Shown: positions 16,767 through 24,746 of the stretch, in pieces | Position numbering within the stretch: the stretch's first letter is position 1 | Layout of the letters: every line of letters starts with the position of its first letter | NCBI GenBank assembly: GCA_035527535.1 | Contig: DATLAK010000168.1 | Span: forward strand, 1 to 33,215 | From: Armatimonadota bacterium | Lineage (GTDB): Bacteria; Armatimonadota; Hebobacteria; GCA-020354555; CP070648 | DNA: 33,215 nt | Direction of reading: 5' to 3' | The notes under the pieces: generated by a model | The model's input: the letters and a program-made list of their open reading frames with translations, nothing else | Told to the model about the DNA's origin: nothing | The model's database searches: none | Program-made: the position numbers and the translations under genes

Positions 16767-17811
16767 GCGCATCCTTACCACTTTGCAGGGAGGCGTTCCC
16801 GACCGCATCGGGCGCGCCGACTCCCCGTGGAGCGAGACCATCGCCCGCTGGCGCCGGGAAGGGCTGGGCGAGAACGAGGACGTCGGCGTCAGGTTCGGCT
16901 TTGACTTCGGCGGCCTGGAGTGGACCGACCTCTCCCTGCGCTTGCCGGTGGAGGTGATCGAGGACACCGACGAATACACCATCCAGCGCGATGCCAACGG
17001 CGTGCTGCGCAAGGACTTGAAGCGCGATTCGGGGCACACCCCGCAGTGGCTCGAACATACCATCCGCACTCGCGCCGACTGGGAGCGTCTCCGGCCGCGC
17101 CTGGTGTGGTCAGACGACCGCATCAACGCCAGCGTCAAGGAGACCTATGACCGCAACCGGGAGCGCGGCCTCTTCGTCCACTTCGCGGGAGTCGAGGCCT
17201 ACGAGGCAACCTGGCCGGTGTGGGGGCAGGTGGGCGTTTTCACGCAGATGATGGATGATCCGGACCTCATCGGCGACTGCTTCGCCACCTACACCGACCT
17301 CATCATCGCCAGCGCCGCCCGCATGCTGGAGATGGGAATTGACTTCGACGGGGCCTGGTTCTACGGCGACCTGGGCTATCGCAATTCCACGCTCTTCTCG
17401 CCGGCGCTCTACGACCGGCTGCTCTTCCCCCAGCACAAGCGCATGTGCGACTTCTTCAACGCGCGCGGCAAGCCGGTGCTGCTGCACTCCTGCGGGCGCA
17501 TCCAGGAGCTGATCCCGCGCTTCATCGAGGCCGGTTTTGCCGCCATCCAGCCGCTGGAGGCCAAGGCAGGCCAGGATGTGCGCGAGCTGAAGCGGATCTA
17601 CGGCAAGGCGATCACGTTCTTCGGCAACATTGACGTGCGCAAGATGTCGGGCACGCGCGAGGAGCTCCGGGAGGAGCTGCTGTCGAAGCTCGCGGTCGCG
17701 GCCAAGGACGGCGGCTACATCTACCACAGCGATCACTCGGTGCCGCCAACGGTGTCGTGGGACAACTACTGCTACCTGATGGAACTGCTGGACGAGCACG
17801 GGCGCTACTGA
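16753..17811 (+). CDS. Uroporphyrinogen decarboxylase-family protein (methyltransferase-like)
   Basis: A 352-residue TIM-barrel protein of the UroD/MtaA/CmuA superfamily. It opens with MTSRERILTTLQGGVPDRIG and contains DGAWFYGDLGYRNSTLFSP, LLHSCGRIQELIPRFIEAGFAAIQPLEAKAG and the C-terminal GGYIYHSDHSVPPTVSWDNY, all typical of this non-heme branch. The H-x-C-G motif (LLHSCG) is shared with cobalamin-dependent methyltransferases of this superfamily, where His and Cys bind zinc. True heme UroD is unlikely because its N-terminal substrate motif is missing. Start ATG 16753 lies inside the end of the zinc-ribbon gene with GGAG about seven bases upstream. No corrinoid-protein gene is adjacent. Confidence 0.85.
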   Translation: MTSRERILTTLQGGVPDRIGRADSPWSETIARWRREGLGENEDVGVRFGFDFGGLEWTDLSLRLPVEVIEDTDEYTIQRDANGVLRKDLKRDSGHTPQWLEHTIRTRADWERLRPRLVWSDDRINASVKETYDRNRERGLFVHFAGVEAYEATWPVWGQVGVFTQMMDDPDLIGDCFATYTDLIIASAARMLEMGIDFDGAWFYGDLGYRNSTLFSPALYDRLLFPQHKRMCDFFNARGKPVLLHSCGRIQELIPRFIEAGFAAIQPLEAKAGQDVRELKRIYGKAITFFGNIDVRKMSGTREELREELLSKLAVAAKDGGYIYHSDHSVPPTVSWDNYCYLMELLDEHGRY

Positions 17812-17865
17812 GCGCCAGGCATGACGTCACCGTCCAGGGCGATGGTATTCACCACGTTGGGCGCC

Positions 17866-17931
17866 AAGGGACAGTTCCCCGCCGCCCAGGGCAGCGGCCA
17901 GGCCCCGGGCTGGAAGGAACTGTCCCCTCTT
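17866..17931. repeat. Inverted repeat GGGACAGTTCC / GGAACTGTCCC
   Basis: An 11-bp perfect inverted repeat (17868-17878 and 17916-17926) encloses a GC-rich 37-base segment. It lies between the convergent 3' ends of the UroD-like gene and the Sm-like gene and could act as a transcription barrier for both. Its core resembles the REP-like strings at 1750 and 3086. Confidence 0.55.
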
Positions 17932-17991
17932 GATCGGGTCCGGTGGTTATCGAGATGCGGGGTGCGGGGGTCGCCGGTTGCCCGCTGCGCC

Positions 17992-18321
17992 CTACCGCGC
18001 GCGCCGGCGCGGCCGACCGCTGTCGGGGGAGGTGGGAATAGCGTCGCTGCTCCCCGGCACCGAGAGGACATGCGCCAGGTCGGTTACCCAGAACTCGTAC
18101 TGGCGACCGCGGCAAAAGATGGTAAGGGCGGTGGGCTCGTAGTAAACGAGGCTGCCAACGTAGGTCGCGCCGTTTTTGAGGTGAACAATCAGGCGCACGC
18201 CGCGCTCGGTCTGCGAGCGCTCGCGGAGGCGCCGCCACAGGTCGGCCCCCGAGTCGAGGTTATGATCGAACACCAGGCTGGGCGGTGCCGGCGGGCCTGG
18301 AGCAGACTGACGGGCCTCCAC
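17992..18321 (-). CDS. Small protein with possible Hfq/Sm-like domain
   Basis: A 109-residue protein not assigned to a named family. Residues about 40-70 (GVRLIVHLKNGATYVGSLVYYEPTALTIF, quoted in part) follow the Sm1 pattern of hydrophobic strand, L-x-N-G, G-x-L and a second hydrophobic strand. Residues about 74-88 (QYEFWVTDLAHVLSV) sit where the Sm2/YKHA strand of Hfq would be. The preceding RRLRERS helix also resembles Hfq. The conserved Sm1 Asp is replaced by Glu-Pro. If correct, it would be an RNA-binding ring protein. The start GTG 18321 is preferred over GTG 18330 because AAGGGG lies eight bases upstream of it. A good promoter precedes it. Confidence 0.5.
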   Translation of the reverse strand: MEARQSAPGPPAPPSLVFDHNLDSGADLWRRLRERSQTERGVRLIVHLKNGATYVGSLVYYEPTALTIFCRGRQYEFWVTDLAHVLSVPGSSDAIPTSPDSGRPRRRAR

Positions 18322-18356
18322 TGTATCCACCCCTTGCCTAGGACGCTCTCGGCACT

Positions 18357-18385
18357 ATGGTAGGCGCGGCGGTGGCGGTTGTCAA
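18357..18385 (-). promoter_or_regulatory. Sigma70-type promoter for the Sm-like gene
   Basis: On the minus strand a consensus TTGACA (18385-18380) is followed 17 bases later by TACCAT (18362-18357). The predicted start near 18350 is about 30 bases ahead of the GTG start. Confidence 0.65.
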
Positions 18386-18468
18386 GCGCGCGGGTCCGCC
18401 AAACAGGAGATCCGTTATTGCGAGAACGACGACTCTGACCGGGGCGGGCTGTTTGGCCAGGGAGGCAG

Positions 18469-18488
18469 CCCCCCGACGGGTCGGGGGG
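18469..18488. repeat. Perfect palindrome CCCCCCGAC-GG-GTCGGGGGG
   Basis: A 9-bp perfect stem in the ~320-base gap between the Sm-like gene's promoter and the second UroD-like gene. It shares its core with the palindrome at 1951-1966. No U-tract follows, so it is not an obvious terminator. Confidence 0.5.
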
Positions 18489-18549
18489 CCACATGGGATT
18501 GCGGACATCCGATACGCCCAACGCCCGTTCGCGGACGCAAGCACGGAGT

Positions 18550-18594
18550 GGCTAGGTCGCTCCGCGACCGCCACCCCGGCGGCTGCGCCGCCTA
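18550..18594. repeat. 45-bp palindromic repeat, copy 1 (GGCTAGG...GCCTAG)
   Basis: The segment starts GGCTAGG, contains nested GC hairpins around CCGCCAC, and ends GCCGCCTAG. It matches the layout and much of the sequence of the element at 24056-24100 (GGCTAGG..GCT.CGC..CCGCCAC..CGGC..GCCTAG). It is probably a miniature dispersed palindromic repeat. Confidence 0.5.
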
Positions 18595-18708
18595 GGGGCT
18601 CCTGGTCCGGCAGAGCGTGACCGCGAAACGTTGGCGGAAGCGCCGACCGCCATGCCCAAGCGGCAATCGCCTGCGGCCTGGAGGTGACCGGGGGGCGCGC
18701 CGCGAATC

Positions 18709-19809
18709 ATGTGCGCAGCGAGACGTACCGACTTGAATCTGGGCTACCACGACGACTGGGAGAGCGCGCGCCGCCATCTGGAGGCATGGTGGGCTAACGA
18801 CGCGCTCGACCGCGCCGCCCTCCAGGTGGACGCCCCCCGGCAGCATCCCTTACCGGGACCCGACGCGCCCTCCGCGCCGCAGGATCTCACCCGGCGCTGG
18901 CTCGACGCGGACTATCGGGTGGCCGCGGCGGACTACGACATGCGCCAGACCTTCTTCGGCGGCGAGGCCTTGCCCAAGTTCTGGCCCAAGCTGGGCCCGG
19001 GCGTCGCCGCCGCCTACCTTGGCGTTGAGCCGGTGTTCGCGGAGGGCACCGTGTGGTTTGACCAGGACCCGCGCGGATGGAATGAGATCGCGCCCGCTTT
19101 CGACCCGGAAAACCGATGGTGGCGGGCGACGCTCGACCTGGTGCGCGCGGGAGTGCAGGCTTCGGACGGCAACTTTTTCGTCGGCGTGACCGACATCGGC
19201 GGCGTGGTGGATATCGAGGCCAGCCTGCGCGGCCCCACCGACCTGCTGACCGACCTAGTGGACGCGCCACATGAGGTCAAGCGCGTGCGCGATCAGATCG
19301 TGCCGCTGTGGCTCCGCTGGTACGAGGAACAGGAGCGCATCATCCACCAGCGCCTGGAGGGCAGCTCCTGCTGGCTCGGCGTGTGGTCGCCGGGGCGCAC
19401 CTACAATATCCAGTGCGACTTCTGCTGCATGATTTCGCCCGCGCACTTCGAGGAGTTCGTGGCGCCGGAACTGGAGGCGCTGTGCTCGTGGCTCGACCAC
19501 GTGACCTTCCACCTCGACGGGCCGGGGGCGCTGCGGCATCTTGATCGCCTGCTGGCCATCCCCGGCCTGCGGGGCATCCAGTGGTCGCCGGGTGCGGGCG
19601 CGCCCTCCGCCGTCGGCTGGCTGCCCATGTTGAGGAAGGTACAGGCGGCGGGCAAGCTCCTGCACCTGTACGACGATATCGCCAACGCCGAGGCGATCCT
19701 GCGCGAGCTCTCGCCCAAGGGGTTGATGATCAGCGTCGGCGGCTGCCGCACCGAGCAAGAGGCCCGCGACCTGCTGCGCCAGGCCCAGGGGTGGTACCGG
19801 AAGCCGTAA
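18709..19809 (+). CDS. UroD-like family protein (annotated in relatives as trimethylamine corrinoid protein 2-like)
   Basis: A 366-residue TIM-barrel protein that I place in the distant UroD/MtaA superfamily. It begins with a DDWESARRHLEAWWANDALDRAALQV segment and has GVTDIGGVVDIEASLRGPTDLLTDL, a CDFCCMISPAHFEEFVAPEL block, FHLDGPGALRHLDRLLAIPGLRGIQW and a C-terminal MISVGGCRTEQEARDLL. This arrangement is typical of uncharacterised UroD-like proteins in bacteria that degrade methylated compounds. The substrate is unknown. Start ATG 18709 is the first codon of the frame; no strong ribosome binding site is seen, and an in-frame TTG 24 bases on is an alternative. It shares the superfamily with the gene at 16753 but is only distantly similar by eye. 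Confidence 0.65.
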   Translation: MCAARRTDLNLGYHDDWESARRHLEAWWANDALDRAALQVDAPRQHPLPGPDAPSAPQDLTRRWLDADYRVAAADYDMRQTFFGGEALPKFWPKLGPGVAAAYLGVEPVFAEGTVWFDQDPRGWNEIAPAFDPENRWWRATLDLVRAGVQASDGNFFVGVTDIGGVVDIEASLRGPTDLLTDLVDAPHEVKRVRDQIVPLWLRWYEEQERIIHQRLEGSSCWLGVWSPGRTYNIQCDFCCMISPAHFEEFVAPELEALCSWLDHVTFHLDGPGALRHLDRLLAIPGLRGIQWSPGAGAPSAVGWLPMLRKVQAAGKLLHLYDDIANAEAILRELSPKGLMISVGGCRTEQEARDLLRQAQGWYRKP

Positions 19810-19958
19810 CCGCGGTCGCCATCGCGCGAGCAGCGGCACGCGGTATCTGCTGCGGTGTCTGCGGATCGGGAGTCGAAGGCGTCTGCCCGGGCTGTGTGCC
19901 AGGCGACGCCGAGGAAGCGAGGGCGAAGGAAGACCGCCGCAGTCCGGGAGGGAAGCTC

Positions 19959-21005
19959 ATGCAATCCACGGTCGTGGCTCACGAGCCGGGCAAGTTCTAT
20001 GGCTGGCCCGCGAACAGCGGACTCTGGACCTGGGAGAACGGCGAAGTTCTGGTGGGTTTCACCACGGGTGACTACGTCGAGAAGCCCGGTCATAACATCG
20101 CTGAACCCTATCGCGGTGGTCTCGCCCGAAGCAAGGATGACGGTCTGACGTGGACGGTGCAAAGTCCCACGGGCTATGTTTGCGAAGCCGGAGAGCCCAG
20201 AACCCTGGGCTCGAAAACCGACTTCACGCAGACCGGGTTTGCCATGAGGGTGTCGGGCGCAGGCTATCACTGTCAGGGCAAGCACCCCGGCACCTTTTGC
20301 ATCTCCACCGACCGCGGCGGCACCTGGGAGGGCCCGTACCTGTTGAACGGGCTGGCACAGGAACCGCAGTTGGCGGGGCTGGAGATCACTTCCCGCACGG
20401 AATACGTGGTTCTGGATACCCATACCTGCCTGCTCTTCATGTCGGCGAGGCACCCGCACCATTCCGACCGCGCGTTCTCGGCCGTCACTGATGACGGCGG
20501 CAAGAGCTTCCGTTTCCGGTCATGGATTGTCTCATTCGATGATCCCTGGCGCGCCGTAATGCCCTCGGTCGCACGCGGTCCCGACGGCACTTTGGCGGCC
20601 GCCGTTCGCCGGCGAGCGCTGCCGGCCGATGACTGCTGGATAGACGCGTACATCTCCCAGGATCTGGCGCAAACGTGGGAGTTCGCGGGCCGAATCGGCG
20701 ATACCGGGCCGGGGAACGGCAATCCCCCAGCGCTCGTCCGGCTCGACGATAGCCGTCTGTGCTGCGTTTTCGGGGACCGCGCCCGCAGGTGCATGGTGGC
20801 CAGGCTCAGCGCCGACCTGGGGGCCAGTTGGGGCACGGAGACCGTCATCCGCGACGACTTCCAGCCCGACAGATTCGGCGACCCCGATCTGGGCTACCCC
20901 CAGCTCTTCCAGCGCAGGGATGGTCAATTGGTGGCCATGTACTACTGGGCTACCAGGGAGCTGCCCCACCAGCACATCGCAGCAACCATCTGGAGCCCGG
21001 GATAG
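19959..21005 (+). CDS. Sialidase-fold (BNR repeat) protein
   Basis: A 348-residue six-bladed-propeller-type protein. Asp-boxes are visible at about 58-65 (SKDDGLTW) and 116-123 (STDRGGTW), with degenerate copies VTDDGGKSF and SADLGASW further on. Proteins of this fold include exo-sialidases and many other glycoside-binding or hydrolysing proteins; the catalytic Arg triad and the Tyr/Glu pair cannot be confirmed by eye. There is no signal peptide from the chosen start, so a cytoplasmic location is likely. ATG 19959 is used because GGGAGGG lies about six bases upstream; the longer open frame before it has no such support. The fold is shared with the C-terminal module of the sigma-factor fusion at 3146-4702. 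Confidence 0.72.
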   Translation: MQSTVVAHEPGKFYGWPANSGLWTWENGEVLVGFTTGDYVEKPGHNIAEPYRGGLARSKDDGLTWTVQSPTGYVCEAGEPRTLGSKTDFTQTGFAMRVSGAGYHCQGKHPGTFCISTDRGGTWEGPYLLNGLAQEPQLAGLEITSRTEYVVLDTHTCLLFMSARHPHHSDRAFSAVTDDGGKSFRFRSWIVSFDDPWRAVMPSVARGPDGTLAAAVRRRALPADDCWIDAYISQDLAQTWEFAGRIGDTGPGNGNPPALVRLDDSRLCCVFGDRARRCMVARLSADLGASWGTETVIRDDFQPDRFGDPDLGYPQLFQRRDGQLVAMYYWATRELPHQHIAATIWSPG

Positions 21006-21183
21006 CTCTGCGCAGTCAACGGGTGAAAGTAGGAAGGGGCTGGTTTTCGCCAGCCGGATCGGGACCGCGGGAGGAGCGCACTACAGGCGTGTCCGCAGGA
21101 GGCGGCGCCCCGGCGGCGCAGAGCGGTCGCCGGCTCCGGGTGTGGCCTATTTCGGTGGGTGTGGCGTAGTCGCGCACTTGGAT

Positions 21184-21232
21184 GCGGCCCAGCCGCAGGG
21201 AATGGGCGGCCACACAGGGCCGCCCCTACAGC
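21184..21232. repeat. GTAGGGGCGGCC...GGCCGCCC-type intergenic repeat
   Basis: The segment around AATGGGCGGCC-ACACA-GGGCCGCCCC-TAC is an inverted repeat of a type widely dispersed between genes in environmental bacterial genomes. Apart from this and the promoter at 21282, the 440-base gap 21006-21447 shows no gene. Confidence 0.5.
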
Positions 21233-21281
21233 ATGACGACCATTCCCAATCCTCGAGGTCACACCCCCGGCTCTTCGCGGC

Positions 21282-21311
21282 TCGACAGGGGCAGGACGGC
21301 TCAGGTATAAT
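21282..21311 (+). promoter_or_regulatory. Sigma70-type promoter for the sat cluster
   Basis: TCGACA (21282-21287) and consensus TATAAT (21306-21311) are separated by 18 bases. Transcription would start near 21318, giving a leader of about 130 bases before sat. The sat frame stays open through the leader (in-frame ATG at 21316), but sequence typical of Sat begins only at ATG 21448. Confidence 0.65.
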
Positions 21312-21447
21312 CAGCATGCGAGGAGAAGGTGCGCCTGCGTCCTGGCCCGAGCGCCAGTGGGCGGGTGACGCTTTCTTCCCGGCAACTCCGCGCATAAGCG
21401 GGAAACTCCTGACCTCACTCTCAGCGGAGGGGAAGGATTCCAGGCTC

Positions 21448-22608
21448 ATGATTGCGCCGCACGGCGGAAGATTGGTTGACCGCATCGTTGTCGGCAAGGA
21501 GCGCGAGGCGCTGGAGCGCCGCGCCCCCGACCTGCCGCGACTGACGCTCAACGCGCGCGAGCACAGCGATCTGGAGATGATCGCGACCGGCGCCATGAGC
21601 CCGCTGGAGGGCTTCATGGGACTGGCCGAATACACCAGCGTCCTGGATCACATGCGCCTGCCCAAGGGGCTGCCGTGGACCATCCCCATCACCCTGGCGG
21701 TGAAGGAGGGCAAGGGCGAGCAGTACGCGGAGGGCTCGGATGTCGCCCTGCATGGCGAGGACGGCGCGCTGCTGGGGGTGCTTCACCTGGAGGAGAAGTA
21801 CGAGGTGGACCGGGAGCACGAGGCCAAAATGGTGCTGCAGACCGCGGATGAAGCCCACCCCGGGGTGCAGTACCTGAATACCATCGGCAGCACCTATCTC
21901 GGCGGTACGGTGAGCGTGGTCAGCCGCCCGCAGCACGATGAGTTTCACAACCATCGTCTCGACCCCAAGGAGACGCGGGTGCTGTTCAAGGTGCGGGGGT
22001 GGGAGACGGTGGCGGCGTTCCAGACGCGCAACCCCATTCACCGCGCCCACGAGTACCTGCAGAAGTGCGCGCTGGAGATCGTGGACGGACTGCTCATCCA
22101 CCCGCTGATGGGCGAGACCAAGCGCGACGACATCCCCGCCGACGTGCGCATGCGCTGCTATTTGACGCTGATCGAGAACTACTATCCCGCGGAGCGGGTG
22201 GCGATCTCGGTATTCCCGGCGGCGATGCGCTACGCGGGGCCGCGCGAGGCGGTCTTCCACGCCCTGGTGCGCAAGAACTATGGGTGCACCCATTTCATCG
22301 TCGGCCGCGACCACGCCGGGGTCGGCGCCTACTACGGCACCTATGACGCGCACTACATCTTCCGCGAGTTCGACCCGGCGGAAATTGACATCACGCCGCT
22401 GTTCTTCGACCACGCGTTCTTCTGCCGCCGCTGCGGCAACATGGCCTCCACCAAGACCTGCCCCCACGGCAAGGAGCAACGGGTCTTCCTGAGCGGCACC
22501 CAGGTGCGAGAGATGCTGGCGCGGGGGGAGATGCCGTCGCCGGAGTTCACCCGCCCCGAGGTCGCCCGGGTGCTGATGGAGGCGGCCGGCTCGGAGCCGG
22601 CATCGTGA
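21448..22608 (+). CDS. sat: Sulfate adenylyltransferase (ATP sulfurylase)
   Basis: The monomeric-type ATP sulfurylase, which makes adenosine 5'-phosphosulfate from ATP and sulfate. At 386 residues it has normal length. It has the N-terminal IAPHGGRLVDR, the nucleotide-binding QTRNPIHRAHE (about 192-202), GRDHAGVG, and the C-terminal FLSGTQVREML. The metal-binding FFCRRCGNMASTKTCPH stretch is also present, as in thermophile-type enzymes. The start ATG 21448 matches family N-termini, with AAGGA about ten bases upstream. Its TGA overlaps the GTG of the next gene (GTGA), so the two are translationally coupled. Together with cysC it can produce PAPS. Confidence 0.95.
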   Translation: MIAPHGGRLVDRIVVGKEREALERRAPDLPRLTLNAREHSDLEMIATGAMSPLEGFMGLAEYTSVLDHMRLPKGLPWTIPITLAVKEGKGEQYAEGSDVALHGEDGALLGVLHLEEKYEVDREHEAKMVLQTADEAHPGVQYLNTIGSTYLGGTVSVVSRPQHDEFHNHRLDPKETRVLFKVRGWETVAAFQTRNPIHRAHEYLQKCALEIVDGLLIHPLMGETKRDDIPADVRMRCYLTLIENYYPAERVAISVFPAAMRYAGPREAVFHALVRKNYGCTHFIVGRDHAGVGAYYGTYDAHYIFREFDPAEIDITPLFFDHAFFCRRCGNMASTKTCPHGKEQRVFLSGTQVREMLARGEMPSPEFTRPEVARVLMEAAGSEPAS

Positions 22609-23999
22609 GTGCGGACGACCGCCGGCTATTGGTGTTCGGCCTCGACTGCGCCACCCCGCAGTTCGTCTTCGACCGCTGGCGCGACGAGCTGCCGACGCTG
22701 AGCGCCCTCATGCGGCAGGGAGTCTGGGGCAAGCTGCGCTCGACCGTGCCTCCCATCACCGTCCCCGCCTGGACCTGCATGATGACCTCGCAGGACCCGG
22801 GGATGCTCGGCCTCTACGGCTTCCGTAACCGCCGCAGCTACGGCTACGAGGACCTCTACATCGCCAACGCCAAGTACGTCAAGGCGAAGACGGTGTGGAA
22901 CCACCTGTCGCGCCGGCGCCTGCCGTCGCTGGTGTTCGGGGTGCCCCAGACCTATCCGCCGAAACCCCTCAACGGCATCCTGGTTGCGAGCTTCATGACC
23001 CCGGGCAAGGACGTGCAATACACTTATCCCGACGAGATCAAGGTCGAGCTAGACCAGGTCGCCGACGGCGATTACATCATTGACGTGGACGACTTCCGCA
23101 CCGATGACAAGCAGCAGCTTCTCGCCGCCATCTACCGCATGACGGAGCGGCGCTTCAAGGCCTTCCGCCACTTCCTGGGCAAGGACGACTTCCGCTTCGC
23201 GATGATGGTGGAGATGGGCGTTGACCGCATCCACCACGGCTTCTGGCGGTTCTGCGATCCCGCGCACCGCCTCTACCAGCCGGGCAATCCCTACGAGCAT
23301 GTTATCCGCGACTACTACCGGGCGGTGGATGCCGAGCTGGGCGCGACCATCGCCGCGGCGGGACCGGATTGGTCGGTGATGGTGGTCTCCGACCACGGCG
23401 CCAAGGCCATGCACGGCGCGATCTGCATCAATGAGTGGCTTCAGCGCCACGGCTACCTGGCGCTGCGCGAGCAGCCGCCGCGGCAGATGCCGTTGAAGCC
23501 GGAGATGATTGACTGGGGACATACGCGGGCGTGGGGCGAGGGCGGCTACTACTCGCGCGTGTTCCTCAACGTCCAGGGGCGCGAGCCGCAGGGGATCATC
23601 CCGCCGGGGGCCTACGAGTCCATCCGCAACGAGCTCAGGGCGGGGCTCGAGGCCCTGACCGACGAACAAGGGCGCAACATCGGCACCCGCTGCTTTAAGC
23701 CGGAGGACATCTATCAACAGGTCAACAACATCGCGCCCGACCTCATCGTCTATCTGGGTGACCTCGACTGGCGCTCGGCGGGATCAGTCGGCGTCGGCTC
23801 CATCTACCTCTACGAGAACGACACCGGGCCCGACGACGCCAACCACGCCGAGGACGGGATCTTCATCTGGCGCCTGCCGCCGGGGGTGGCGGCGCAGCGC
23901 CGCGAGACCTATTCCATCTATGACATCGCCCCCTCCATCCTGCGCTACCTCGGGATCGAGACGCCGCCGGAGATGATCGGGGAATCCGTCATAGCTTGA
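22605..23999 (+). CDS. Alkaline-phosphatase-superfamily phosphohydrolase/phosphodiesterase
   Basis: A 464-residue protein of the type I phosphodiesterase / nucleotide pyrophosphatase branch (COG3379-like). Metal-site residues are visible as Asp14 in VFGLDCATP, the probable nucleophile Thr52 in PPITVPAWT, the DRIHHGFWRF block and VSDHGAKAMHG. A further His lies in the C-terminal part (DANHAEDGIFIW). Start GTG 22605 overlaps the sat stop by four bases. The location between sat and cysC suggests a role connected with APS/PAPS, for example hydrolysis of an adenylylated or sulfated intermediate or product. That is inference; the superfamily includes many specificities. Confidence 0.85.
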   Translation: MSADDRRLLVFGLDCATPQFVFDRWRDELPTLSALMRQGVWGKLRSTVPPITVPAWTCMMTSQDPGMLGLYGFRNRRSYGYEDLYIANAKYVKAKTVWNHLSRRRLPSLVFGVPQTYPPKPLNGILVASFMTPGKDVQYTYPDEIKVELDQVADGDYIIDVDDFRTDDKQQLLAAIYRMTERRFKAFRHFLGKDDFRFAMMVEMGVDRIHHGFWRFCDPAHRLYQPGNPYEHVIRDYYRAVDAELGATIAAAGPDWSVMVVSDHGAKAMHGAICINEWLQRHGYLALREQPPRQMPLKPEMIDWGHTRAWGEGGYYSRVFLNVQGREPQGIIPPGAYESIRNELRAGLEALTDEQGRNIGTRCFKPEDIYQQVNNIAPDLIVYLGDLDWRSAGSVGVGSIYLYENDTGPDDANHAEDGIFIWRLPPGVAAQRRETYSIYDIAPSILRYLGIETPPEMIGESVIA

Positions 24000-24055
24000 T
24001 CCGCAGATGACGCAGATTACGCGGATGGAAAAACGCGGACGACAATCTGTGCAAT

Positions 24056-24100
24056 GGCTAGGCGGCTTCGCCGCCGCCACGGCGGCCTTCAGGCCTAGCC
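24056..24100. repeat. 45-bp palindromic repeat, copy 2, inside an AATCTGTGCAAT repeat
   Basis: GGCTAGGC (24056-24063) and GCCTAGCC (24093-24100) bound a GC-rich interior. The element interrupts a second intergenic repeat: AATCTGTGCAAT occurs just before it, and GTCTGTGCAATCTGTGGAT just after. This looks like insertion of one repeat into another. Copy 1 is at 18550-18594. The surrounding 24000-24130 region is otherwise made of short ACGCAGATTACGCGGAT-type repeats. Confidence 0.6.
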
Positions 24101-24140
24101 GTCTGTGCAATCTGTGGATTTCTGAAAAGAGGAGCCAGTG

Positions 24141-24746
24141 GTGAGCAAGGGATTCACGTTGTGGTTCACGGGGCTGTCGGGGTCGGGCAAGAGCACGCTC
24201 GCGCACGCGGTGGCGGAGGAGCTGCTGGAGCGCGGGATGAAGGTCGAGGTGCTCGACGGCGACGTCGTGCGCACCAACCTCAGCCAGGGCCTGGGCTTTT
24301 CCAAGGAGGACCGCGACACCAACATCCGGCGCATCGGCTTCGTCTGTCACCTGCTGACGCGCAACGACGTGGTGGCTATCGCCGCCGCCATCTCGCCCTA
24401 CCGGGAGATCCGCGACGAGAACCGCAAGCTCATCGGCCGCTTCGTCGAGGTTTACTGCCGCTGCCCCCTCGACACGCTGCGAGCGCGCGACGTCAAGGGT
24501 CTGTACGCCAAGGCGCGCGCCGGCGAGATCAAGGGCTTCACCGGCGTGGACGACCCCTACGAGGAGCCGCTCAACCCCGAGATCGTGGTCGAGACCGATC
24601 GCGAGTCGGCGGCGGAGAGCGCCGCCAAGATCATCCGCTCGCTGGAGCTGATGGGCCTCATCCCCGCCTCCCAGGCGGGGGACGACTACAGCGAAGGCGA
24701 AGAGGAGAAGATCAAGGAGCGGCTCAAGGCGCTGGGGTATATCTAG
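24141..24746 (+). CDS. cysC: Adenylylsulfate kinase (APS kinase)
   Basis: Phosphorylates APS to PAPS, the sulfuryl donor for sulfotransferases and for assimilatory reduction. The 201-residue protein has the Walker A loop GLSGSGKS (11-18), [27 protein letters not shown], the substrate-lid region [11 protein letters not shown], and [23 protein letters not shown], all standard for CysC. A short C-terminal extension rich in Glu and Lys ([17 protein letters not shown]) follows the usual end. Of two adjacent GTG codons (24138, 24141) the second has GGAG at the better distance of six bases. It belongs functionally with sat and the intervening hydrolase, though 140 bases of repeats separate it from them. 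Confidence 0.93.
   Translation: MSKGFTLWFTGLSGSGKSTLAHAVAEELLERGMKVEVLDGDVVRTNLSQGLGFSKEDRDTNIRRIGFVCHLLTRNDVVAIAAAISPYREIRDENRKLIGRFVEVYCRCPLDTLRARDVKGLYAKARAGEIKGFTGVDDPYEEPLNPEIVVETDRESAAESAAKIIRSLELMGLIPASQAGDDYSEGEEEKIKERLKALGYI

Noticed and set aside
20942-21262. 106-aa minus-strand ORF containing GAALCGRPFPA
   Set aside because: This peptide comes from translation of the GGGCGGCC...GGCCGCCCC intergenic repeat and is not a gene.
21312-21447. SAM-type riboswitch in the sat leader
   Set aside because: Strings such as TGGCCCGA and CCCGGCAAC occur, but their order and the missing core helices do not match SAM-I, and no terminator follows.
21316-21447. N-terminally extended sat starting at ATG 21316
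   Set aside because: The frame is open, but the extra 44 residues are unlike Sat proteins, which begin at the IAPHGG segment encoded from 21448.
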